From Bacteroidota bacterium (lineage in GTDB: Bacteria > Bacteroidota > Bacteroidia > AKYH767-A > OLB10), in assembly GCA_016709725.1 (NCBI GenBank), contig JADJMG010000001.1:558001-622000 (forward strand): DNA of 64,000 nt, read 5' to 3'. Shown here in pieces: positions 1 to 11,293 of the stretch. Each line of letters begins with the position of its first letter. Within the stretch, counting starts at the first letter, position 1. Both the position numbers and the translations under genes were made by a program. A model generated the notes under the pieces. The model was not told where the DNA came from, searched no databases, and saw only the letters and a program-made list of their open reading frames with translations.

Positions 1-2083
1 ATTGTGCAGATACTGTTGTTTGATAAAACCGTAAATGCAGATGAGTAGATTTAGGTATAGAACCCGTAGCAGTACGTAAATACCAACCGGCGCCACCCGT
101 AATTACTGGGAAAGACAAGTCCGTAAAATTAATATTGTCAGTACTCACTTGCACCTTTAAATCTTGTCCGGTACTGATCGTCGTACTTTTATAAATACCA
201 AAACTCACTTCCATGCTATTTGAGTACATGGTATTGATACCTGAAATTGTAAAATATCTCCCAACAATATTGGTGATAAAAATATTTGATCCAACACTTG
301 CACCTGCATAGCCACCTGAAGGTTGTGTGATGCGTACATCGGCAGTACCCGACATAGTCAAAGCTACATTCTGAAATCCATTTGCATTTTCATGGCTCGC
401 TATGGGAAAAGTACCTGTAGTAAGTCCCATGTTTTCAGAAAATAAGTTTTGCAAAAGAGGAGTTGATCCAATGCTTACATTAACGATATTACTTGTAGAC
501 ACACATCCACTAGCAGAAGTTACACTAACGCTATACGAACCTGCAGCACTCACAGATATACTAGAAGTAGTAGCGCCTGTTGACCATAAATAACTTACTC
601 CTGAACTTGCAGATAATGTTACAGCATTCCCTGAACATATTTGCAATGGTCCGACAGGAGAAACGACAGCTACCCCACCGTTAAGAATAGAAAAGGAACT
701 TTGCGACATGGCATTGTTGGTATTGTTTACATCACCTGTTAAACTAGTAGATGCATTTACTAAATAAGTTCCCGCTATAGTAGCTGAATAATTAATTCCT
801 AACGTTACAATAGTATCTTGTCCGGGTGCTAGCGATCCCGAACTTAGCAAAAGACTAAATGTCTCTGTTACATTATTCGGATTTTGGATAGATGCATTTA
901 CGGTAACCAATGAATTATTAAAATTAATGGTACTGGATGCAAAATTATGGATACGTAGCTGTATCGTTCTGTTGGTAGATGGACAATAAGTTCCATTTGT
1001 CAGCAAAGCAGTTACACCGACATCACCTCCTAACGAAATGGGGAATGTAAATTTCATTGTCACAGGTAAGTGATCGGAAGCATTGTATAACGCATTGATG
1101 ATTGCAGGACTCGCAAAGGTATTGGTAGGATGATTCAATGAGTCATTAAAATGATTTCCATCATTACCAAAAGCTACTAATGAATTAGGAACTACTTCCA
1201 TCCCTCCTGACTGCGAAATGGCTTGAGAATATAATATCATATCAAAACGATCATCTAATCCCCCTTCTACACCGGCTCCAAAAAGTCGAGTTCTTGTTGA
1301 TTGTGTATGATAAATTGAATAAGCAGAGTCATTCCAGATTCCTGAAATATTTATCATGTCAATAAAATGTCCTTCGTTTCCGGATTGATCAAGTAACAAC
1401 TTTTGATACGCTGGTTCACTACTTGAATAGATATTAAAATCACCCATCACCATAAAATTAGAACCCGGCAATAATGCATTGGTCACTTTGCGCAAACTAT
1501 CTACTTCTGCGGTACGAATTTGTTCTTCTACTGAACCTGAGCTTGCTTTTAAATGTACTGCATAAACTCTTAGTGTATCGCCTGATGCAATATGCACCAA
1601 TTTAAATTCATAAATGTTTCTTAAATTAGTAATTATTGTTTTCGTATTAACGAATTGGAATTTTGATGTTTTATAAAAGAGTCCCGCATCCGTATCAGGT
1701 CCATTCACAAAAGTAGCTGCTCCATACTGAAGTGTAGAACTATTCATTACACCATTTAAAAACCAAGTGAATCCTGCGGTTGATTGAACCTCTTCAACCA
1801 CTAAAATATCTGGATTTATTGCTGCAATAGCAGTTCTATAAAATGGGTGACGTAATGCAGTATCTACTAAAGAGGCAGACCCTGAACTTATATCCGGATA
1901 TTTCAATAAATTGTAGGCAACCACCTTTACAGTATCATGCAATTGCGAATAGGCCAATACGGGAGCAAAGAATACGTATAGGAAGAATAAAAAACCAATA
2001 ACGGAATACTTTTTTAGTTTAATGTGCGTCGACAGAAAACCAGGCAACAGATCTGAGAACCTGTCTAATTGAATACCAAACAT
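1..2083 (-). CDS. Secreted endonuclease/exonuclease/phosphatase-family protein with Ig-like module (3' end beyond window)
   Basis: Uninterrupted frame of 694 codons running off the left edge. Residues about 24-46 are hydrophobic and end in AYSQ, a likely signal peptide. The EEP fold motifs appear in order: Asn58 in VVAYNLL, Glu97/98 in ILVVEEV, His177 in AVHLKA, GDFN at 214-217, Asp278/281 in DDRFDM and SDH at 336-338, so the metal and catalytic residues look intact. From about 350 a CARDB-like beta region follows, then an Ig-like module (about 465-545, SYLWSTGATT), then an unassigned beta-rich part. By analogy with other Bacteroidota proteins a T9SS sorting domain may lie beyond the edge. 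The start is the only in-frame ATG before the signal peptide, giving a rather long N-tail. Likely an extracellular nuclease or phosphodiesterase; the substrate is unknown. Confidence 0.85.
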   Translation of the reverse strand, partial: MFGIQLDRFSDLLPGFLSTHIKLKKYSVIGFLFFLYVFFAPVLAYSQLHDTVKVVAYNLLKYPDISSGSASLVDTALRHPFYRTAIAAINPDILVVEEVQSTAGFTWFLNGVMNSSTLQYGAATFVNGPDTDAGLFYKTSKFQFVNTKTIITNLRNIYEFKLVHIASGDTLRVYAVHLKASSGSVEEQIRTAEVDSLRKVTNALLPGSNFMVMGDFNIYSSSEPAYQKLLLDQSGNEGHFIDMINISGIWNDSAYSIYHTQSTRTRLFGAGVEGGLDDRFDMILYSQAISQSGGMEVVPNSLVAFGNDGNHFNDSLNHPTNTFASPAIINALYNASDHLPVTMKFTFPISLGGDVGVTALLTNGTYCPSTNRTIQLRIHNFASSTINFNNSLVTVNASIQNPNNVTETFSLLLSSGSLAPGQDTIVTLGINYSATIAGTYLVNASTSLTGDVNNTNNAMSQSSFSILNGGVAVVSPVGPLQICSGNAVTLSASSGVSYLWSTGATTSSISVSAAGSYSVSVTSASGCVSTSNIVNVSIGSTPLLQNLFSENMGLTTGTFPIASHENANGFQNVALTMSGTADVRITQPSGGYAGASVGSNIFITNIVGRYFTISGINTMYSNSMEVSFGIYKSTTISTGQDLKVQVSTDNINFTDLSFPVITGGAGWYLRTATGSIPKSTHLHLRFYQTTVSAQ

Positions 2084-2255
2084 GTAAGGGGACGTTTTTG
2101 CTTAGTTTAACGCAAGATAATAATTCCTTTTGGATCCTGCAAATCATAAAACGTGACCTGAAATTCATACTTTTACAACGCTGAATGCAATTCCCATCAA
2201 CGAGTTGGAATCCTGTTCTCTTCAAGCTGAAAAAGAAAATATTATTTAGACATCA

Positions 2256-3695
2256 ATGCAAAAAATAAAGAATTACATCAATGGAGTTTTAGTTGAGCCC
2301 ATCTCTGGAAATTATTTGGACAATTACAATCCTTCAACTGGAAAGGTGTATAGTTTGATTCCAGATAGTGATGAGCAAGATGTTGAGCTCGCGGTAAAAG
2401 GAGCACAAGAAGCATTTCCACTGTGGAGCACTTTACCCACACAAAAACGTTCTGCTTTATTAATTCGCTTAAGTGAATTAATCGAAAAAAATTTAGAAAA
2501 ATTTGCAATCGCCGAATCGATTGACAACGGTAAGCCGGTTTGGTTAGCAAGAACAGTGGACATTCCTAGGGCAGTTGACAATTTTCATTTCTATGCAACG
2601 GCTGCCTTGCATCAGAGCACAGAAACACATTCGATGGGAGATGTCGCTTTGAATTATACCTTGAGAACCCCAATTGGAATTGCAGGATGTATCTCACCAT
2701 GGAATCTTCCCTTGTATTTATTCTCTTGGAAAATTGCACCTGCTTTGGCTTCTGGAAATTGTGTGGTAGCAAAGCCGAGTGAAATTACACCCATGACTGC
2801 TTATCTACTTTCGGAATTAGCTATTGAAGCAGGAATTCCTGCCGGCGTTTTAAACATTGTTCACGGACTTGGAACAAAAGTAGGATCTGCCATTGTTGCT
2901 CACCCAAAAATTCAAGCGATATCATTTACTGGAGGTACTAAAACGGGAGAACACATTGCTCGAGTGGCAGCACCGATGTTTAAAAAACTTTCCTTAGAGT
3001 TAGGAGGGAAAAATCCAAATATCATTTTCGCTGATTGCGACTTTGATAAAGCGGTAAAAACAACAGTACGTTCTTCCTTTGCAAACCAAGGTGAAATCTG
3101 CTTATGCGGTTCGCGAATATTTATAGAACGACCACTGTATGAAAAATTTAAATTCGCGTTTTTAGAAGAAGTAAAGAAATTAAAAGTTGGAGATCCTTCC
3201 GATGACAAAAATTGGTTGGGTGCTATTGTCTCTAAACCACACATGGAAAAAATTCTTTCCTATATTGAGCTAGCACAAAAAGAAGGAGGGAAAATTTTGC
3301 ACGGTGGAAAACAATTGCAGTTAGCGGGTGAGTTTGCAGAGGGATATTTCATTGCCCCTACCATCATCGAAGGACTTCCCTATGATTGCAGAACCAATCA
3401 AGAAGAAATATTTGGTCCAGTAGTTACACTACAGCCTTTCGATACCGAAGAAGAAGTATTGATATATGCAAACAGTACAAATTACGGTTTAGCAGCATCA
3501 GTATGGACGCAACACCTTACCAAAGCACATCATGTAGCTGCCAAATTACACAGTGAGATTGTGTGGATCAATTGCTGGCTCTTGCGCGATCTCCGCACAC
3601 CCTTTGGAGGTGTAAAGTCGTCGGGAGTTGGAAGAGAAGGTGGGTTTGAAGCTTTGAATTTTTTTACGGAGGAAAAAAACGTTTCATCAAATTAA
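2256..3695 (+). CDS. Aldehyde dehydrogenase, 2-aminomuconate / 2-hydroxymuconate semialdehyde type
   Basis: Full-length ALDH (479 aa). It has the nucleotide-site motif SPWNLPLYLFSWK (about 148-159), general base Glu248 in LELGGK, catalytic Cys282 in GEICLCGSR, EEIFGPV, and a C-terminal WINCWLLRDLRTPFGG. The NCW-(L/I)R-(D/E)L-PFGG form is typical of the ALDH8A1 / 2-aminomuconic semialdehyde dehydrogenase group, which oxidises the ring-cleavage semialdehyde of the kynurenine pathway with NAD+. ACMSD, the enzyme that makes this substrate, is at 13513-14517, which supports the assignment although the two are not adjacent. A hydroxymuconate semialdehyde dehydrogenase is the main alternative. Cytoplasmic. 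Confidence 0.85.
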   Translation: MQKIKNYINGVLVEPISGNYLDNYNPSTGKVYSLIPDSDEQDVELAVKGAQEAFPLWSTLPTQKRSALLIRLSELIEKNLEKFAIAESIDNGKPVWLARTVDIPRAVDNFHFYATAALHQSTETHSMGDVALNYTLRTPIGIAGCISPWNLPLYLFSWKIAPALASGNCVVAKPSEITPMTAYLLSELAIEAGIPAGVLNIVHGLGTKVGSAIVAHPKIQAISFTGGTKTGEHIARVAAPMFKKLSLELGGKNPNIIFADCDFDKAVKTTVRSSFANQGEICLCGSRIFIERPLYEKFKFAFLEEVKKLKVGDPSDDKNWLGAIVSKPHMEKILSYIELAQKEGGKILHGGKQLQLAGEFAEGYFIAPTIIEGLPYDCRTNQEEIFGPVVTLQPFDTEEEVLIYANSTNYGLAASVWTQHLTKAHHVAAKLHSEIVWINCWLLRDLRTPFGGVKSSGVGREGGFEALNFFTEEKNVSSN

Positions 3696-3718
3696 AATTT
3701 CACTTCGAATTAAAATAG

Positions 3719-3858
3719 GATACGAATTACGAATCGATACGAATGTACGAATTACGAATAATACGAATTCGCTGAATTCATGAATACTCAGATTTGCGAA
3801 TTCAATCCGCGATAATCGTAATTATCTGTGTCATCCGTGCCTGCCTGCTGCAGGCAGG
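3719..3858. repeat. Intergenic repeat patch: TACGAAT repeats, an ATCCGTGTCATCCG-like segment and a 19-bp palindrome
   Basis: Between two genes on the plus strand. 3719-3770 holds imperfect copies of TACGAAT. 3805-3839 contains ATCTGTGTCATCCGTG, close to the reverse complement of the inverted repeat at 12978-12996. 3840-3858 is CCTGCCTGCTGCAGGCAGG, a 9-base stem around one central T; a decayed relative lies near 14775-14793. No coding potential seen. Confidence 0.6.
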
Positions 3859-3981
3859 TTCTACTTTTGTAACTATATGCTAAAACAATCAATCTTAAAA
3901 AATCATAGCGAAGTCTCGCTACAATCTTAATAAATCCGCGGCCAATCAGAAAATATAGTTGGTACCATAATTTACTTAGCA

Positions 3982-4854
3982 ATGGAAAGTAAAAAAGTAT
4001 TTTTAGAGAACGAAAAAGTAAAAATTGAGGTGTTGCCGTTAGGTGCAGAGCTTTGCAGCTTGTATCATAAGCAACATCGACTACAATATTTATGGCAAGC
4101 GGGAGACGCGTGGCCAAAACATTCCCCTGTTTTATTTCCTATTGTTGGACAGTTGAAAGAAAACCGATACACCCATCAGGAAAAAGAATACTCTTTACCT
4201 CGACATGGATTTGCGAGAGAAAAAATGTTTTCGATTTTGGAACAACAAGAAGATCGAGTTATTTTTAGATTGTCGGACGATGTGAGTACCCGAAAAAATT
4301 ATCCATTCGCATTTCATTTCGACATTCATTATCAATTAATCGATTCTGAAATAATCATTACGTATTCAGTGACAAATACGGGACCTGAAATATTGTTTTT
4401 TTCAGTGGGTGCCCATCCTGCTTTTCGAGTTCCTCTTGATCTCAGAGATAAATATGAAGATTATTATTTAGAGTTTGACAAAGAAGAACATTCAGGACGT
4501 TGGCCTTTAAAAGATGGATTGATTGACGTTACTCCTACTCCATTTTTTAACTCCCAAAAAATCCATCTTACAAAAGAACTTTTCTCTAATGACGCACTCG
4601 TGTTTAAAAAAATAAATTCCAAACAAATCCATTTGCGTTCTACTAAACATCAGCATGGATTAACAGTAACGGTGAACGCTTGTCCTTACCTTGGCTTATG
4701 GGCTGCAAAGGGTGCTGACTTTTTATGCATTGAACCTTGGCAAGGAATTGCGGATGGAGTTCAAGCAACCGGAAAAATTGCTGAGAAAGAAGGAATACAA
4801 GGTTTAGATGCCGGTGAAAATTATCAGTATCGCTGGTCGATACAACTTTTTTAA
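3982..4854 (+). CDS. Aldose 1-epimerase family protein (LacX-like)
   Basis: 290 aa, galactose-mutarotase-like. The start MESKKVFLENEKVKIEVLPLGA and the run HSPVLFPIVG followed by LPRHGFARE are typical of the LacX/YeaD-like branch. Candidate active-site residues are His in RHGFA (about 76), His in VGAHPAFRVP (about 145) and Glu in LCIEPWQGIAD (about 252). The length fits the family. It probably interconverts anomers of a sugar or sugar phosphate in the cytoplasm; the substrate cannot be told. Its stop is 13 bases from the stop of the convergent PKD gene, leaving little room for a terminator. Confidence 0.85.
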   Translation: MESKKVFLENEKVKIEVLPLGAELCSLYHKQHRLQYLWQAGDAWPKHSPVLFPIVGQLKENRYTHQEKEYSLPRHGFAREKMFSILEQQEDRVIFRLSDDVSTRKNYPFAFHFDIHYQLIDSEIIITYSVTNTGPEILFFSVGAHPAFRVPLDLRDKYEDYYLEFDKEEHSGRWPLKDGLIDVTPTPFFNSQKIHLTKELFSNDALVFKKINSKQIHLRSTKHQHGLTVTVNACPYLGLWAAKGADFLCIEPWQGIADGVQATGKIAEKEGIQGLDAGENYQYRWSIQLF

Positions 4855-4867
4855 ATTGAAAATTGCT

Positions 4868-7800
4868 TTAGCGTACAATAGAAACACGACCGGTGTAAGT
4901 ATGCGGATTTCCTAAATCATCTTTAATATCTACTTTGTACACATACACATCTTGTTGCGCTTCTTCCCCTTGATAAGTCCCATCCCATCCTTTAATTACC
5001 TCATTACTTGTAAAAATAAGTGCGCCCCAACGATTAAATATCTGCATGGTGAATTGGCTAAAACCAAATCCTTTCACATTGAATGTCTCATTATATCCAT
5101 CTCCATTGGGAGTAAATGCACTTGGAATCCAGATGGCGTAATCCTTCTTAATATCGATCACATCCCAAGCAGTATCCAAGCATCCGAATTCACTTTCAAC
5201 AATTAATTGAACGGTATAGATCCCAGGATTTATATATTTATGTGTAGGATCTTGATCAGACGAATAGGTTGTATCACCAAAATTCCAATGCCACGTTGTA
5301 GCCAATGCACTTTGATCATAGAAGTAAACTAAGGGAACAAAAACACTTGGTTCGCTAGGATCATAACGAAAAGCTGCGATCGGTAAAGGGTGCACCAAAA
5401 TATATGATGAATACATAGTATCATTGATGCATCCGTATGAAGAAACGACATTCAGACGAACATCATACAAACCATCTTCCTCATAGATGGTTCCAGGCTG
5501 TTGCAAAGTACTGGTATCGCCATTTCCAAAATCCCAATTCCAATTCACAATGGATCCATCTTGAGAAGTTGATAAATCCATAAAAGAAACCGGGAGTGGT
5601 TCACAACCTTCTACAAGATCTGCTTGCAACAAAGGTTGTGGTGGCCACCATACTCTTACAGGTTGCATGAGTGAATCGATACATCCGCGATCACTAGTTG
5701 CCACCAAGGTTGTGGAATGAATTCCACCTGTTGAATAAATATGCTGTGGATTTGTTTGCGTTGAAGTAGTTTGATCACCGAAATTCCAATTGTATCCAAT
5801 AATACTTCCATTTACAATATTGGAAGTATTGTTCAATGAAGTTAAACTTCCTTCACAAACGGTATCAGAAGAGAAAATCACATTTGGCAATGGATATACG
5901 GTGATGGAATCCAAAATGGTATCACTACAACCTCTGTCACTTTCTGCAATATAAGAAATCAAATAATTTCCAGTATTTTGAAAAATATGACTTGGATGAA
6001 AGTTGGTATCTAATGATGATCCATCTCCGAAATTCCAAAATGAATTTGAAATTGAATATCCTGTAGGTATAGTAGAAGTATTCACAAATGAAAAAGAAGT
6101 ACCCACACATTCATTGGTAGTAGTAAATTGAGGGAAGGGTTTAGGATAAATAATTACGTCCATTGCAGTATCCTTCTTACATCCATTTGCATCGACAACT
6201 TGATGCGTCACTTGGTACGTTCCATCATTTGAATAAAGATGAATAGGATTTTGCATCGAAGAAGAATCTCCATCTCCAAATGTCCAGTTCCAAGTAGTGA
6301 TGGGTGATACTGATATACTCTGATCTAAGAAAAGCGAATTATCAAGTTCACACACATTTTGCAAAGACATATTAGCAGTTGGCAAACCATTAACGAGCAC
6401 ATTTCCACTGGTTGAATCTACACATCCATTAGTTCCTGTAACTACTAAATTAATTAAATGATTTCCTGCTTGAGAAAATATTACTTGAGGACTCTGGCTA
6501 GTATACATTCCAAAAATAGAATTTGTCCACTGCTGGCTTTGAATACCACCTCCATTTAATGTTGATGTATTCGTTAAAGAAAAATATGAACCTGCGCAAA
6601 AAGGGCCCGTAGTACTAAAAGATGGTATGGGCAATTCATTCACAATGATCGATTTTTGAATCGTATCAAAACATCCTGCCGAATTCATGACAATTAAACT
6701 AGGCGAATAAGTGCCAGTTGAAGGGTAAGTATGATTTGTTTGTGGCACACCAAACGAAACGGGTGACCCATCACCATAATTCCATTGCCAATCCAAAATA
6801 CTTCCTTGATTATTAAAACTCATATCCGTAAAACTTGCCGTATCACCCAGGCAAACATCACTTACCCAAAAATCGGCTTGAGGCAAATCAACCACGATCA
6901 CTTCATTCACAACCGAATCTCTACAACCTAAATTACTTATGGCAACTAAAGTAACAAAATAAGATCCTCCTGTCGAATAAACATGAGTAGGGCTAGATTG
7001 AATAAGTATAGGAGAGCCATCATCAAAATTCCATTCATAAGAAGAAATGCCACCAACGGATATACTCGTTAAATTAGGAAAAAACAAAGGAGCATTAACA
7101 CATCCTGTAGGAATAAAGTATCCAACATTAGGGATTGGATTTGTTGCAACTGATATAGTTGTCGTATCTGCACAACCGTTAGTACTTTCAACGACTAAAG
7201 AAACATCATACATTCCGGCTACAGTAAAAACATGCTGTGGATTGACTACATTAGTTGGTGGAGATCCATCTCCAAAATTCCATTCCCATGAATTAATTGC
7301 AGCTCCACCGCTTAATGATAAATCACTAAAAGTGGAAGAACTACCTGGACAAACGGGAGTAGAACTAAAGTTTGCAATAGGTCCTGCTAATACATTTACA
7401 TTCTGAATAGAAGTGTCGGTGCAGCCATTAGACCCCGTAACGACTAATTGAACATTATAATTACCGGAAGGAAAAGCATGAATTGGATTTTGCGTGAGCG
7501 CGGCCTGACTTCCATCACCAAAACTCCATTGCCAAGCAGTAATTATTCCAACATTGGTAACAGAAGCATCTGTAAACTGAGTGAATTGATTTGCACAAAC
7601 AATAGAATTTGTAAAAGAAGCCGCTGGAACAGACTGTACATCTACTGGCTTAACAATTGTATCCTTACATCCATTAACAGTAGTAACGACAAGTGAAGTA
7701 TTATACGTCCCAGGACCTGGATAAAAATGATTGGGATTTGAAATTCCGGTTACTAACGGACTCGCATCACCGAAGTTCCATTCCCAATTCGAAATGGAGG

Positions 7801-9254
7801 TACCTGCAACCGTAGAAACATCTGTAAAATTAATTTGACTACTCACACAAGCTGAGAGATAGCTAAAATCACTTACAGGTCCAGGTAATGTAGATACATT
7901 TTGAATGAGCGTATCTCTGCATCCTAATGAATCCGTAACTATTAATGTTACAGGATACGTTCCAGGCAAATTATAAGTATGCAAAGGATGTTGAATGGTA
8001 TCGGTTGCTCCATCTCCAAAATTCCAATTCCAATTTTCGATGGGACCGTTGGTACTTCCACTGGCATCAAAAAAACTCGAAACATCATTGGGACAAACAG
8101 GAGGAGAATTAAAATCAACTTGAGGAATGGGAATAGTCGTAATAACATACTCCGCCGTATCGGCACATCCGCCCATATTCGTAACAATTAAAGAAACATT
8201 ATAATTTTCCTGGAGCTGCATAGCTGTGAGAAGGATGTTGCAAATTGGAAGTTTGCCCATCTCCAAAATCCCATTTCCATACGTTGATGGGTGTTCCTAC
8301 TGTGACTGATGATGAATCTTGAAACTGCGTTTGATTTTGACAATTTGTAATTTGACCAAAGTTAGGTGCTAAAATGGTAGGTGTAATAATAGTTGTTAAT
8401 GTAATGGTACACCCAGTTACTGAAGTCATGGTACATTGATATTGAGTTCCAATTACCACATTACTAATTGTTATTGCTTGCGTCGTTTCACCCGTACTCC
8501 AGCTATAGGATTCAAAACCTATGGGAGCAGTAAGTATGGTTGAATTCGCACCAGCGCACAAATCACTTAAAATAATTAATGGACTACAATAACAATCAAC
8601 ATAAGCATAACCAAAATGTCCGCCTAGAGCACAATCCCCAGTAGAAAATTCGATAGTCACATTTTGTCCGATGTATGGCGACAAGTCAATTCCAACGGTG
8701 GTCCAATCTTTATAATGCACCGTACTGCCAGCAGAATTAACAATAGAAACGAACCCCGGAATTCCAGCCGTGGCAACAACATTGTACTCACCACATCCAA
8801 CAGGTAATCCATTTTGATCGTATACTCTTATTTCAAAACGTGGTTGTTCTCCTAACGTATGACTTGGGTCTTCCAACACAACAGCATACCGATAAATAAA
8901 CAATGCATTCGTTGCATCCACTGCTATCTGATAACTTAACTGTTCTGCTTCTCCGCCAACGTCATCATTACCTAATCGTGCTGAAAATTGCCCGCCTGGA
9001 GCAACGACAGTAATCGCCCCATTCGTGTTAGGATCTGTTCCAGGCCCTGTCATGATCGTATGCCGACCAGCAACAATTCCTGGAGTTATAGAATTAATAG
9101 GACAACAAGAACCGGTAGTTCCGGTCCAATTTGCAAAGCTGTTCAATTCAAAATCGGCATTAACACAACTGCTCAACTGAGCACTTGCATTATACCCTGT
9201 AAAGTACAAAAGCAATAGCAATAACTGAAATAAATTTATTCTCACTGACAACAT
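4868..9254 (-). CDS. Giant PKD-repeat surface protein with T9SS type B (CHU_C) C-terminal domain; one frameshift
   Basis: Two overlapping frames (9254-8199 and 8266-4868) join into one protein of about 1460 residues if one base is removed at about 8201-8208, in an A/T run; the PKD domain HSYAAPGK/YNVSLIV then reads through. An N-terminal signal peptide ends in YNASAQ. It is followed by a secreted beta-rich region of about 230 residues and an Ig-like SWSTGETT segment. I count 13 PKD-type repeats (pattern W-W-FGDG, then GxY, then GCxDT); one lacks the FGDG core. The C-terminus, SAFTPNGDGYNETF through MQIFNRWGALIF to GRVSIVR, is a CHU_C gliding-motility/type B domain. Likely exported by T9SS and attached to or released from the cell surface as an adhesin-like stalk. 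The frameshift is more likely assembly error than decay, because both sides are well conserved. Confidence 0.85.
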
Positions 9255-9562
9255 TCTACGTAAAAATTTAAAAATTTACTGAACAAATAAAGGTAATACA
9301 ATTCAAACAGAATAAATGAACGTCGAACGGGAAAAAGTACCCTTTTAACATGAAATTGAAGGAATTTGGTCGTAAAAATGTCAAATAGCGGTCCATAATA
9401 CCCGATATCCTGTTAAAAGTCAATTATTGAGGAATAAAATCGACAAAAAATTACATCAATCAAACACAATAGAAATCTTAAATTCCCTCTTTCAAACAAA
9501 CAGAAATTTTAGTCAATGATATCCCTTCATCCTGCCTATCTTTGCAAATTCCAAATAACCGA
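9255..9562. other. Divergent intergenic region
   Basis: 308 bases between the start codons of the PKD protein (leftward) and the helicase (rightward). AT-rich. The helicase -7 box is at its right end; no clear TAnnTTTG box was found for the leftward gene. No small gene or stable hairpin seen. Confidence 0.5.
9537..9544 (+). promoter_or_regulatory. -7 promoter box (TATCTTTG) of the helicase gene
   Basis: Perfect match to TAnnTTTG, 19 bases before ATG 9563. The in-frame TTG at 9542 lies inside this box, so it cannot be the start of translation; this decides for ATG 9563. No good -33 TTG is seen at the usual distance. Confidence 0.55.
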
Positions 9563-11092
9563 ATGAAGACCGAAAGTAGTATTGAAGTACAAGAGCAGTT
9601 GATTGGTAAACAGCTTTATGATTATCAGCATAAAGCCATAGAAGATATTTTATTTCGACTAAAGGATCATCCGGTTCGCTACAATTTGCTGTATCAACTT
9701 CCGACAGGAGGTGGAAAAACGGTCATCTTTTCGGAGATAGCTCGTCGTTACATTGAAGCTACAGGTAAAAAAGTTTTAATTCTTACGCATCGACTTGAAC
9801 TTTGTGCGCAAACGGCTAAAATGTTACACGAGTTTGGTGTGAATAATATGGTCATCAACAGTGCAGTGAAAGAATTACCAGTACCTAATGATTATATGTG
9901 CTACGTATCGATGGTTGAAACATTGAACAATCGTTTGAGAGATAAAATTTTGAATTTAGATTCAATTGGATTGATGATTGTCGATGAAGCGCATTATAAT
10001 TCTTTCGGAAAGTTATTTCGTTTTTACGAGAAGGGAGTAGTCCTTGGTGTAACCGCAACTCCATTAAGTTCGAATGTAAATATTCGCATGAAGGATAATT
10101 ACGATGAACTCATCGTAGGAGAATCCATTTCTAAATTAATTGGCTCAGGATTTTTAGCAAAAGCAACTACTTATCATTATCACGTAGGATTAAATTCATT
10201 GAAAGTAGGACGCAGTGGAGATTATACCGTTAGTTCTTCTGAACGACTATATAATAATCATGCAATGCAAGATAAATTATTAAGTGCATATCGAGAAAAA
10301 TGTGTGGGTAAAAAAACATTGATTTTTAATAATGGGATTGCTACTTCACAATATGTTTATGCTACTTTTCAGGAGGCTGGATATGAAATTAAACACCTTG
10401 ATCATACACATTCTACGAAGGAAAGAAGAGAGATCTTACAATGGTTCAAAGAAAAACCGGATGCCATACTAACGTCGGTGAGTATCCTAACAACAGGTTT
10501 TGATGAACCCACAGTGGAGTGTATCATTTTAAATCGAGCTACCAAATCACTTACTTTATATTTTCAGATGATTGGTCGTGGCTCTCGTGTACTTCCCAAT
10601 AAAAGTGATTTTATGGTCGTTGATTTAGGAAATAATTTGAATCGTTTTGGTTTATGGGATGAGCCAGTAGACTGGAATTCCATTTTCCAAAATCCAGAAA
10701 TGTATTTGGAAAGTATTCCGAATGATGAACTCATCGAAAGGAATTACAAATACATTATGCCGGAAGAGTTACGCGAACATTTCCGCAATTCGGAGGACAT
10801 CACAATGGACATCGAATACGAACATCGACAAGCCATCAATACCAACCAACGTCCTCGTATTGTCGTTGAGAAATCCTTACTTCAACATGTGCGCATGTGT
10901 GTCGAAAACAGTAAGGATGTAGATGGAGCCTTAGCATTATCTGATTTGTTACAAGAAGAAATAGAATATCGCATTCGTTGCTTTACAAGATGTTTGAGCA
11001 AAACTTCTGAGAGCTATGTAAAATGGTTACAAGAAGATTACAAACGCAAACTGAAAGTGAATGTTATTCGCAGTGTTCATCACGGTGAATAA
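9563..11092 (+). CDS. DEAD/DEAH-box (SF2) helicase
   Basis: 509 aa from ATG 9563. Motif Q-like YDYQHKAI (about 22), Walker A LPTGGGKT (about 45-52), Ia LTHRLEL, motif II VDEAHYN, motif III GVTATPL, then the second RecA lobe with LTTGFDEPTVE and motif VI QMIGRGSR. This order is that of SF2 Res/DEAD proteins with a UvrB-like C-lobe. The C-terminal tail of about 120 residues carries no nuclease or specificity domain I recognise. No methylase or nuclease partner is adjacent, so a restriction system is unlikely. Probably an ATP-dependent DNA or RNA remodeller; its role is unknown. Stand-alone transcription unit. Confidence 0.85.
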   Translation: MKTESSIEVQEQLIGKQLYDYQHKAIEDILFRLKDHPVRYNLLYQLPTGGGKTVIFSEIARRYIEATGKKVLILTHRLELCAQTAKMLHEFGVNNMVINSAVKELPVPNDYMCYVSMVETLNNRLRDKILNLDSIGLMIVDEAHYNSFGKLFRFYEKGVVLGVTATPLSSNVNIRMKDNYDELIVGESISKLIGSGFLAKATTYHYHVGLNSLKVGRSGDYTVSSSERLYNNHAMQDKLLSAYREKCVGKKTLIFNNGIATSQYVYATFQEAGYEIKHLDHTHSTKERREILQWFKEKPDAILTSVSILTTGFDEPTVECIILNRATKSLTLYFQMIGRGSRVLPNKSDFMVVDLGNNLNRFGLWDEPVDWNSIFQNPEMYLESIPNDELIERNYKYIMPEELREHFRNSEDITMDIEYEHRQAINTNQRPRIVVEKSLLQHVRMCVENSKDVDGALALSDLLQEEIEYRIRCFTRCLSKTSESYVKWLQEDYKRKLKVNVIRSVHHGE

Positions 11093-11293
11093 ATAAAATA
11101 AAATTCGTCCTGAATTTTCATCAACAGTTATTCCTCCTTTGCATAAAAACGATCCTCTTTAAAACCATAAAATAAGACTAGCTTTTTCAAGTCTCCTTCA
11201 TTCAAATTTAATAAGAAGTGATCTGTCTATCAATAAATTAAGATCAGGATAAATTCTGGACCTATCGCATTAGCAAACCCCTTTCATTCTTCG

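Noticed and set aside
2019..2225. Small leftward frame upstream of the EEP nuclease
   Set aside because: It overlaps the signal-peptide region of the nuclease gene in another frame and has no recognisable features.
7047..7406. Plus-strand frame of 119 codons inside the PKD gene
   Set aside because: Composition (Pro/Thr/Val-rich) mirrors the antisense of PKD repeats; no promoter or homology-like pattern.
9563..11092. Helicase as part of a restriction or phage-defence system
   Set aside because: No nuclease, methyltransferase or other defence gene is adjacent; neighbours are a surface protein and a dehydrogenase.
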